This document shows positions 4,482 to 10,559 of a stretch of 10,559 nucleotides of DNA, piece by piece. Origin of the DNA: Oscillospiraceae bacterium (GTDB taxonomy: Bacteria; Bacillota; Clostridia; Oscillospirales; Acutalibacteraceae). The notes under the pieces were generated by a model that was given only the letters and a program-made list of their open reading frames with translations, searched no databases and was not told the DNA's origin. The first letter of the stretch is position 1; each line of letters begins with the position of its first letter. Location: contig JAISRF010000095.1 in assembly GCA_031273775.1 (NCBI GenBank), positions 1-10,559 on the forward strand, given 5' to 3'. The translations under genes were made by a program, and so were the position numbers.

Positions 4482-6374
4482 TCACTTATTGTTCTTCTGC
4501 CAAACCTTATACCGGTTGTATGACGTCTGGTAATACGCCGCGATTTTTTCGATTCCCAACTGTTTTAACTGGCTAAGGTACGAGTCCCAGTCATTGTTCA
4601 GGTTCGCGGTTCCGCCGATAAAGTTCCACTGCATTTGAATGGCGTAAGAAGAGAAATTGCCGCCGGCTTCCTGCATTTCCGCCGTTTCCTTGGCCGTAAA
4701 GGTCAGGTGAGGCAGAGCTTTCAGCGGGGGCAGACTACCGTACATGGAACTAAGTTGGGCGGAATAATTCTTTTCTGCCTGAGTGGCGTAAGATTCTAAC
4801 GCCGTATTGCCCAGATCAATCACGGCACGGCTGTTATAATGAGGAATGGGGTACCCCGGAGTCAGGCTGTAAATAAAATCGCTGTCGGTTTTCCCCGCGG
4901 GGATGTTCTTTTTGTTGATAACGATTTTACCGGAGGAATCGGCGTTCCAGTAATTGGGCGCTCCGGGAGGACCTTTCAGGGCAACGAATGTCCCTTCCTG
5001 TGAATATAGCCAATCGGCCAGACGGACGGCAACCTCGGGGTATTTGCAGGTTTTAGTCAGCAAAAACCAATCCGACCAGATATTTTCATATGGGGTGTTG
5101 ACCCAGTTCGCCGAAGCAATCCCGCTGCTTTTCAGCGGCGGTAAAAGGGTATAGTTTGCGGCAAAGCTTTCGTCAGAAACCGCGCTGCCGTATGAATTTG
5201 CCGCAAAAACGCCCACCGTCTGCACGGACGCGCTGGCACGGTTGTAAATATCTGTGGTTTTAGCCCCGCGGAAATTGGCGTCCAGCAACCTCGCGTCCCG
5301 CAAGCCTTTGTAATATTGCAAGCCCTTGCGGTAACCGTCAGTGGAAAATGCGTACTGCACCTTGTCTGTGGACTGATCCAAACACCACGCATTGGTGTAG
5401 CTGTACAGGCCGAACGGACTGAACAGAGAAAGGGGGATCTGGCCTACCTGTGGATCACCCGCGGCAATCATCATGGGAATTTCATCCGAAACGGAACCGT
5501 TTTTATTGGCGTCCTGTTCCTTAAACGCCGTGAGAACATCCCGCAGTTCATCCGTAGAGGTTGGCATGGACAGACGCAGGTTGGAAAGCCATGTTTTGTT
5601 AATAAAAAACTTCCAGCTGAAATTATCCCGGTCATTGTACATGGGAAGCATATAAAATTTTCCGTCGTCATACGTCACGGAATACTTGGTCAGGGGCGTT
5701 TCGGCAAACATATTCTTGATGTTGGGACCGTATTGATCCAGATATTGCCCCAGCTCCGCAATATAGCCGCCGTCGTCGATATACGGATAATGGATGGTTG
5801 ATGTGCTCGCCATCACCCAGAACATATCGGGCAGGTCTTTTGACGCATAAGCCAGAGATGTTTTTTCCGACACTTGGCTAATGGCCACAATTTCAAACTG
5901 TAATTTTATATTAAACTGCTCTAAAACATACTTTGCAAAAGCGGAGTCGTCATATTTTGCCAAACCCGCCGCATGATCACGAATCATGATCTTAAAGGTC
6001 ACCGTGTCCTTGGCGATTTTGCGACCGGAGGTGTAGCAGTTGTTTACCACCTCAATGTCTTTCTGGTCTGCAGAACTGCCGCCGGGATTTGAAGGATTCC
6101 ACAGGGCTGTAGGCGCATCGGAAGCGGGCTCGGTCATGTCTGAGTCAGAATCGGTTTCCGGTTCGCTTTCGTCACCTGAATTTTCCGCTCCGCTTTCGCC
6201 GGTACCGGACGAACCAACCGCGCTGTTTTCGCCGGTCTGCCCGGAGGAGTCCGGGCGGCACATGGTGAAAACCAGCGCCAGTACCAGCAGCAGCGCCGCA
6301 ACGCCGGATCCGGACAGGATGGGTATACGGCGCTTTTTGAAAAATTCCACAAAGTTGAATGTTGTTTTTTCCAT
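4482..6374 (-). CDS. Extracellular solute-binding protein of a carbohydrate ABC importer (LplA/LipO-like)
   Basis: This captures the sugar outside the membrane for the two permeases encoded just upstream. The ATG at 6374 is chosen because GGAGG (6380-6384) sits 5 nt before it; an ATG four codons earlier overlaps that site. The product has 630 residues, longer than most relatives, which I recall as about 500-560. Residues 1-15 are charged, 18-38 form a hydrophobic helix, and C39 follows FTM, an atypical lipobox. Residues 42-105 are a Ser/Gly/Glu/Asp-rich linker. The family core follows, including SEKTSLAYASKDLPDMFW, YDDGKFYMLP and an EF-hand-like loop DANKNGSVSDE (288-298) like the calcium site of AlgQ-type alginate-binding proteins. 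The C-terminal DWDSYLSQLKQLG...YQTSYNRY is typical of the family. The ligand is probably an oligosaccharide but cannot be named. Confidence 0.93.
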   Translation of the reverse strand: MEKTTFNFVEFFKKRRIPILSGSGVAALLLVLALVFTMCRPDSSGQTGENSAVGSSGTGESGAENSGDESEPETDSDSDMTEPASDAPTALWNPSNPGGSSADQKDIEVVNNCYTSGRKIAKDTVTFKIMIRDHAAGLAKYDDSAFAKYVLEQFNIKLQFEIVAISQVSEKTSLAYASKDLPDMFWVMASTSTIHYPYIDDGGYIAELGQYLDQYGPNIKNMFAETPLTKYSVTYDDGKFYMLPMYNDRDNFSWKFFINKTWLSNLRLSMPTSTDELRDVLTAFKEQDANKNGSVSDEIPMMIAAGDPQVGQIPLSLFSPFGLYSYTNAWCLDQSTDKVQYAFSTDGYRKGLQYYKGLRDARLLDANFRGAKTTDIYNRASASVQTVGVFAANSYGSAVSDESFAANYTLLPPLKSSGIASANWVNTPYENIWSDWFLLTKTCKYPEVAVRLADWLYSQEGTFVALKGPPGAPNYWNADSSGKIVINKKNIPAGKTDSDFIYSLTPGYPIPHYNSRAVIDLGNTALESYATQAEKNYSAQLSSMYGSLPPLKALPHLTFTAKETAEMQEAGGNFSSYAIQMQWNFIGGTANLNNDWDSYLSQLKQLGIEKIAAYYQTSYNRYKVWQKNNK

Positions 6375-6379
6375 GTTAA

Positions 6380-6384
6380 CCTCC
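6380..6384 (-). promoter_or_regulatory. Ribosome-binding site of the solute-binding protein gene
   Basis: GGAGG on the minus strand, 5 nt before the ATG at 6374. It overlaps the earlier in-frame ATG at 6386, which lacks a comparable site, so it decides the start in favour of 6374. Confidence 0.75.
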
Positions 6385-6439
6385 ATAAATCAATGATTTT
6401 TATGCAAATTTTGCCGGATTTGCCGTTGCCGGGCGCCCA

Positions 6440-7381
6440 CTATTCCCCTGTTATCCCACTGCGCTCCACCCCCTGAACGAATTTTTTTTGCAGGAACAGA
6501 TAGGCAATCAAAAGCGGAAGCACAACCAAAAAGGTCGCCGCCATGGCCACCGCCTCCGTATAAATATCCCCCAAAGCGTCCCCGCCGGAAAGGGAGGCGT
6601 CCTGCATTCCGCCCATAATCCGGTAAAGCCCTGGCAGCAGCATGGGGAGAAGGTATTTTTTTTGCTGGGTAATATAGATAAGCGGTTCAAAATAATCGTT
6701 CCAGTGCCACACCAGGCTAAGCACCAAACAAACCATAACGGATGAACGGGACGCGGGCAGCGCAATACGAAAAAATGTCGACACCGCCCCGCACCCGTCA
6801 ATGCCGGCCGCTTCTTCCAACGACCGGGGCAGTGAAATATAAAACAGCCGGAATATAAAGATGAAAAGCCCGCCGGAAAGCCCAAACCCCAGCCAGGACG
6901 GCACCATCATGGGCAAATACGTCCCCAAAAATCCCGCGCCGGAAAAAAAGATGTATTCCGGAACGATAATGGTTTGTACCGGTACAATAATGGACAGCAA
7001 AAGCAACAGAAAAAACAGGCTTTTCCCCCGGAAAGAAAAGCGGGCAAATCCATACCCCACAAATGAACAGGAAAAAAGGTGTCCAAGGGTACACCCCCCC
7101 ACAACCAACACAGTCCGCGCCAAAGCGGAAGGGTAGCCCAACAGGGAAAAAGACAGGCGGTAGTTGTTCCAATGCAGACCGGAGGGAAGCCAGTTGACTG
7201 TAATATCCCGGACGTCCTGAGGGGATTTCAGGGAGGTCACCATCATGTACAAAAACGGATAAGCGAAGACAAATGCCAAATCAACCAGCAAGAGATAAAC
7301 CGCAATCCGCACAAGCAGCGCGCTTTTTAACCTGCCCCGCAGACGGGAAAGATTTTTGCCTTGCAAAAGGAAACCTTTCAC
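6440..7381 (-). CDS. Carbohydrate ABC transporter permease 2 (LplC/MalG-like)
   Basis: This is one of two membrane subunits of the importer. The 313-residue protein has about six membrane helices, the first at 21-48 (VRIAVYLLLVDLAFVFAYPFLYMM). The EAA loop that docks the ATPase is SLEEAAGIDGCGAVSTFFRIALP (187-209), and the C-terminus ends in FVQGVERSGITG, the signature of MalG-type partners (YFVQGIT-like). The GTG start at 7381 has AGGTGG (7391-7396) 9 nt upstream. It lies 18 nt after permease 1 and 65 nt before the solute-binding gene. The EAA loop has GIDGCG where most relatives have GIDGAS or RIDGAS; the essential Gly is kept. No ATP-binding subunit is encoded in the window. Confidence 0.95.
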   Translation of the reverse strand: MKGFLLQGKNLSRLRGRLKSALLVRIAVYLLLVDLAFVFAYPFLYMMVTSLKSPQDVRDITVNWLPSGLHWNNYRLSFSLLGYPSALARTVLVVGGCTLGHLFSCSFVGYGFARFSFRGKSLFFLLLLLSIIVPVQTIIVPEYIFFSGAGFLGTYLPMMVPSWLGFGLSGGLFIFIFRLFYISLPRSLEEAAGIDGCGAVSTFFRIALPASRSSVMVCLVLSLVWHWNDYFEPLIYITQQKKYLLPMLLPGLYRIMGGMQDASLSGGDALGDIYTEAVAMAATFLVVLPLLIAYLFLQKKFVQGVERSGITGE

Positions 7382-7399
7382 GCTAAACGCCCACCTCTC

Positions 7400-8269
7400 T
7401 CATCTTTGGGCAACCCGGTTTACCGGGCGCCGCATCATCAAAAACACCAGCAAAATAACCGCCAAAACAAACAGAAAGTAAATCCACCCCATGGCCGCTG
7501 AATAGGCAAACTGAGGCACAGCAGTTCCAAAAGCCAAAGAAATAATGTAATCCACCACCTGTGACGATCCGGTAAAAGACGCGGCGATGGTGTAAACAAT
7601 GCAAAGTAAAAGGATGGGCGCTGACATGGGCAGGGTGATTTTCCAAAACATTTCCCATTCGGTGGCTCCGTCCACCCTGGCCACCTCATACAGGGCAGGC
7701 GCAATGCTCTGAATACCCGCCAACATGATGACAATCTGCACGCCGGAGCCCCACATTACAATGGTGATCCGGTTAAAAAAAGCGGTAATATAACCGGTGA
7801 TTTCGTACCCCAGGTACGCTTGCAGTTTTTCCGGAAGCAATATACCCCGCGCCACCTCCAGGCTGCCCGATTGTATGCTCTGTCCCTGAAGCTGCTGCAT
7901 GACAAACCCCGTCCCCAACAGTACCGGCAGAAAAAACAGCGCGCGGAAAATCCCTTTACCCTTGATGTCCCGGCTGACCATAATCGCCGTCAAAAAGGCA
8001 AAAATCACAATCATCGGGGTGTTAATCAGGGTGTCCGTCACCACCGTTAAGAACTTTGGGACAAATTCCACATCGGTGACAAACGCCTTTTTGTAGTTTG
8101 CCAGTCCCACAAAAAACATCTTTGTAAAATTGTTGTTTTCCAGGTCAGAAACACTTAAGGCAATCGAAAACACAAAGGGGTACACCAGAAAAAAAGCGGC
8201 GCCCACAAGCCATGGCAGCAAAAAAACATATCCGCTCCATCTGCGTTTTTGGCTATAAGACAGTTTCAA
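7400..8269 (-). CDS. Carbohydrate ABC transporter permease 1 (LplB/MalF/UgpA-like)
   Basis: This second membrane subunit (289 residues) pairs with the MalG-type permease. It begins with a basic KLSYSQKRRWSGYVFLLPWLVG segment typical of LplB-type proteins and has about six helices. The EAA loop is YEVARVDGATEWEMFWKITLP (194-214), close to consensus. The start is a TTG at 8269. An in-frame stop lies a short way upstream and no ATG or GTG is available, so TTG is the only reasonable choice. The AGGAAGG site (8271-8277) overlaps the stop of the preceding gene and sits very close to the TTG, with AGGA only 4 nt away, which suggests translational coupling. It follows the DUF5696-like gene by 7 nt. 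Confidence 0.94.
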   Translation of the reverse strand: MKLSYSQKRRWSGYVFLLPWLVGAAFFLVYPFVFSIALSVSDLENNNFTKMFFVGLANYKKAFVTDVEFVPKFLTVVTDTLINTPMIVIFAFLTAIMVSRDIKGKGIFRALFFLPVLLGTGFVMQQLQGQSIQSGSLEVARGILLPEKLQAYLGYEITGYITAFFNRITIVMWGSGVQIVIMLAGIQSIAPALYEVARVDGATEWEMFWKITLPMSAPILLLCIVYTIAASFTGSSQVVDYIISLAFGTAVPQFAYSAAMGWIYFLFVLAVILLVFLMMRRPVNRVAQR

Positions 8270-8270
8270 G

Positions 8271-8277
8271 CCTTCCT
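8271..8277 (-). promoter_or_regulatory. Close-set ribosome-binding site of permease 1
   Basis: AGGAAGG on the minus strand overlaps the last base of the upstream TGA and leaves 1 nt before the TTG start, or 4 nt if only AGGA pairs. A second AGGAAGG lies 13 nt earlier (8284-8290), inside the end of the preceding gene. The arrangement suggests re-initiation by ribosomes finishing the upstream gene. Confidence 0.45.
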
Positions 8278-10526
8278 CACGTTCCTTCCTTGCCGACCGG
8301 AATCACCTTGTAATCCCCGGCGGGCACTGTTAGACCGTCGCCCTCGGCGTCACTTGCATTATAATTGATGTAGGTTTTACTGCCGTCTTCATACGTGAGC
8401 CGTACCAACCCCGGCGCAAGCTGAACGTGCCGGGTTATCCGCAGATTCCAGACCGCCGACAACCGTTCGTTGAATTCCCTCGCGGTTTGCAGAACCGTTT
8501 CCTTCCAATCGGGGTATTGTGACGAAAATATACGGCTGTACCCGGTATCCCGCAGTTCCTCGGAGGATTGGCCGGTCAGCAGAAAATGGGGAAGACTCCC
8601 GGTTTCCACCCACCGCAGTTTTTGAATCTGGACACTGTCCGACAAATTGCCCGCCACAGAGGTGTAGTCCACAGAACCATGTATCACCATCTGATAAAAC
8701 GGGACAGCTCGGCTGTTTTGCACGTAGCGGGAATCTCTGTCCGGAATTTCATACAGCCGGCTTGAATAGGGGAGCACATAGGCGTTGCCGCCCGAAACAC
8801 TCGCCCTGCCCTGCCGCTCTTTCAGGTAAACGAGTGCCTGACACAGAGCTTCCACAATCTGGGTGCGGTAGGTCACCTCTTTTTCGTAATGGTTGGGCAG
8901 AACCAACCGCCCGGCGTCTGTCAAGGACAGCAAAAAGGCTCCGTCACTTTTTTTTACGGCTGTTTCCACCTTTTCCCGCAAGGTTTTGGCCGGATTCATA
9001 AAAAGCGTGTTTTGGGCTTCGTCCGTAACGGCGGTTCCCAGCAAGTCCAACAAAACGTCCTTTTTAGCGTTAAAGGAACCGTACCGGTTATCAGCCAGCA
9101 GATACTGTGCCCCCGCAAACAACAAAATGTCATCCCTTTTGCAGGCATCGGTCAGGGCGGAAAAGCCACTCTTGCCACCCAGTGTTCCCGCCGGGTCGGC
9201 GGCGGTAGGCATCGCCTCATATCCTCCCTCGCCCCACGCGGTAAGCAACGCCTGAAGTAAGCCAACGCCCGAACTGCCCAAATCGGTCAGAATATCCGCC
9301 GCCTGACGGTAACCGGTCATAGACTGTAAATAGCTGCCGCCAATCCCGTTTTTGCGTACCGCCATAAAGAATTCCACCGAAAGCGGTATGGTATCGGACT
9401 TCGCCGCGCGGGTCAGGATCCCGTTTGCTTCAAGGCTGTTCCGGTAAGCTTCGGCCATGTGGCTGTATGTATTTTCCTGACCGGTAAGCAAAAAGTAGCG
9501 CACCATCCGATCCCCTTCAATTCGCGGAGCAAGCAAGCGTTTAATCTCTCCGCCTCCAAACGAGGTTCCCGTGTAGTTAAAGGACGCGGTTACGTATTTG
9601 CGGTAATCAAACCGGAAGTAAGCGGAGTAACTGTCCATCATTTCCATCATCAGCGCGGCATCGGCATCCCCACTCACGATTGCCGCCAAAAAACCGCCGT
9701 CGGTGTGCTTTATTCCGAAAATGGGCAGCATCAGGTTCATAATCCCCTGCTCTTCCCTTTTAAGCAATTCATCGGCGTCCGCTTCGGCAAGTCCGTAGAT
9801 CGGGTAAGCGTAGCTGCGCAGTTTTGGGTACGGGTAGGGCTTTATATCCACCAGCGCCCCGGAACCGTCGGGGTAAAAGATGTAACCGTCTTCCCCCGTC
9901 CTGGCGGTGCCGAAACGCGGGAGCATCGCAACGGAAAGCAGGCGTTTGGTTCCTTCCTCACGCAGGCTTTTTTCCGGAATGGACACACAAAATCCGTCCT
10001 CCTCCAGCCAAATCTCTACAGAAAAAGCAATCTGTTCTTTTGGCATGACAATGTCCAGCGTCATGCCGTCCCTGGTCGCCCGGGGCAACACGGAAAACCC
10101 TTGAGCCTCCCGGGAGATCAGGCTGTAAACCGAAACTCCTTCCTCGTTGTCCGCAAGAGAAACTTCCAGCAGCGCGGAATAATCCTCCGGACGTAGTCCA
10201 CCGACATCTATATATTCCGGATCAATGTCGGTAGACCAAATTTTTCCCGACTGTTTATCCTCTATGTAAAAATCCATTCCGGCCTCGTGAAAGCGCAGTG
10301 AGAACCGGTCATTTTGGGCGCAAAACATCATTTCTTCCAAAGACGGAGTTTCCGTAGCGCCGCCGGAACCGCCGTTGATTAAGCTGTCATAATAATCTGC
10401 CCATGAATCAAACCCGTCCGGAGGTGTCCGGTCGTCCCCAAGCGCCGCGGTGAACAGCAAAACGCTGACCGCCGAAAGGGCGCACAAAATTCTGAAAGCC
10501 CTGCGAAACACCACTCTTTTTTTCAC
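8277..10526 (-). CDS. DUF5696-like exported protein of a sugar-uptake operon
   Basis: This 749-residue protein is first in the operon and has no assigned biochemical role that I know of. After a basic start comes a hydrophobic segment (about 10-29) that could be a membrane anchor or a signal peptide cut after ALG; there is no lipobox cysteine. Residues about 65-365 look beta-rich (RFSLRFHEAGMDFYIEDKQ, then FYPDGSGALVDI at 217-228). Residues about 380-690 alternate helices and strands like a TIM barrel, with WGEGGYEAMPTA, GTLGGKSGF, GGNAYVLPYSSRLYEIP and VPFYQMVIHGSVDYTS. A final beta segment ends VPAGDYKVIPV. These motifs match my memory of DUF5696 proteins, which sit beside sugar permeases in Paenibacillus and Clostridia. 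A glycoside-hydrolase-like role is inference. The GTG start has AGGGGAG (10534-10540) at 7 nt; a GTG six codons earlier overlaps that site. Confidence 0.75.
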   Translation of the reverse strand: MKKRVVFRRAFRILCALSAVSVLLFTAALGDDRTPPDGFDSWADYYDSLINGGSGGATETPSLEEMMFCAQNDRFSLRFHEAGMDFYIEDKQSGKIWSTDIDPEYIDVGGLRPEDYSALLEVSLADNEEGVSVYSLISREAQGFSVLPRATRDGMTLDIVMPKEQIAFSVEIWLEEDGFCVSIPEKSLREEGTKRLLSVAMLPRFGTARTGEDGYIFYPDGSGALVDIKPYPYPKLRSYAYPIYGLAEADADELLKREEQGIMNLMLPIFGIKHTDGGFLAAIVSGDADAALMMEMMDSYSAYFRFDYRKYVTASFNYTGTSFGGGEIKRLLAPRIEGDRMVRYFLLTGQENTYSHMAEAYRNSLEANGILTRAAKSDTIPLSVEFFMAVRKNGIGGSYLQSMTGYRQAADILTDLGSSGVGLLQALLTAWGEGGYEAMPTAADPAGTLGGKSGFSALTDACKRDDILLFAGAQYLLADNRYGSFNAKKDVLLDLLGTAVTDEAQNTLFMNPAKTLREKVETAVKKSDGAFLLSLTDAGRLVLPNHYEKEVTYRTQIVEALCQALVYLKERQGRASVSGGNAYVLPYSSRLYEIPDRDSRYVQNSRAVPFYQMVIHGSVDYTSVAGNLSDSVQIQKLRWVETGSLPHFLLTGQSSEELRDTGYSRIFSSQYPDWKETVLQTAREFNERLSAVWNLRITRHVQLAPGLVRLTYEDGSKTYINYNASDAEGDGLTVPAGDYKVIPVGKEGT

Positions 10527-10533
10527 GGAAATT

Positions 10534-10540
10534 CTCCCCT
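10534..10540 (-). promoter_or_regulatory. Ribosome-binding site of the DUF5696-like gene
   Basis: AGGGGAG on the minus strand, 7 nt before the GTG at 10526. It fixes that start over the in-frame GTG at 10544, which would place the site inside the coding sequence. The operon promoter is not visible in the remaining 19 bases and presumably lies beyond the window. Confidence 0.75.
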
Positions 10541-10559
10541 TCACCTTAGATATTTGAGG

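Noticed and set aside
3424..6430. Shared GCAACGGCAAA at 3424 (plus) and 6430 (minus)
   Set aside because: An 11-nt match with no further extension or common context is plausibly chance.
6375..6439. Possible terminator or second promoter between permease 2 and the solute-binding gene
   Set aside because: Short CCGG repeats and a GGGCGCCC palindrome are present, but there is no stem followed by a T-run and no pair of promoter boxes at proper spacing.
9459..10196. Open frame of 245 codons on the plus strand opposite the DUF5696-like gene
   Set aside because: Antisense shadow with no convincing domain or ribosome-binding context.

Overview
The window looks like ordinary chromosomal DNA of a Gram-positive anaerobe of the class Clostridia, perhaps Oscillospirales-like. 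The evidence is a YabO/RqcP-type S4 protein, a single-chain glycyl-tRNA synthetase, AGGGGAG/GGAGG ribosome-binding sites, and a LplA/LplB/LplC-style oligosaccharide importer with an AraC regulator and a DUF5696-like protein. Genus-level placement is a guess. I see no rRNA, tRNA, CRISPR array, insertion sequence, integrase or phage gene. No gene-free stretch exceeds 186 bp.

Left part (1-3446), housekeeping: rqcP (+) converges on glyS (-) across 186 bp. That gap holds a heptanucleotide tandem array abutting the glyS stop, with two copies in the opposite orientation ending rqcP. glyS and folE diverge from a 149-bp region whose best predicted promoters overlap. folE and folP run together on the + strand (GTP cyclohydrolase I, then dihydropteroate synthase). 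A third, degenerate heptamer patch holds the folE stop and the folP ribosome-binding region. folP then converges on an AraC regulator with only 7 bp between the stops.

Right part (3454-10526), all on the - strand, reads as one carbohydrate-uptake operon. In transcription order it is a DUF5696-like exported protein, permease 1 (LplB/MalF-like, TTG start), permease 2 (LplC/MalG-like, GTG start), a long solute-binding protein with an EF-hand-like Ca-binding loop, and the AraC regulator. Gaps are 7, 18, 65 and 101 nt. A GC-rich imperfect hairpin lies just after the solute-binding gene. The promoter should lie beyond the right edge. No ATPase gene is present, so a shared MsmX-type ATPase elsewhere is likely. 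The substrate cannot be read from sequence alone.

No convincing new multi-gene system was found. The most distinctive items are the heptamer repeats whose stop-containing unit sits at three gene ends, and the DUF5696-like protein, which is the least understood component of the uptake operon.
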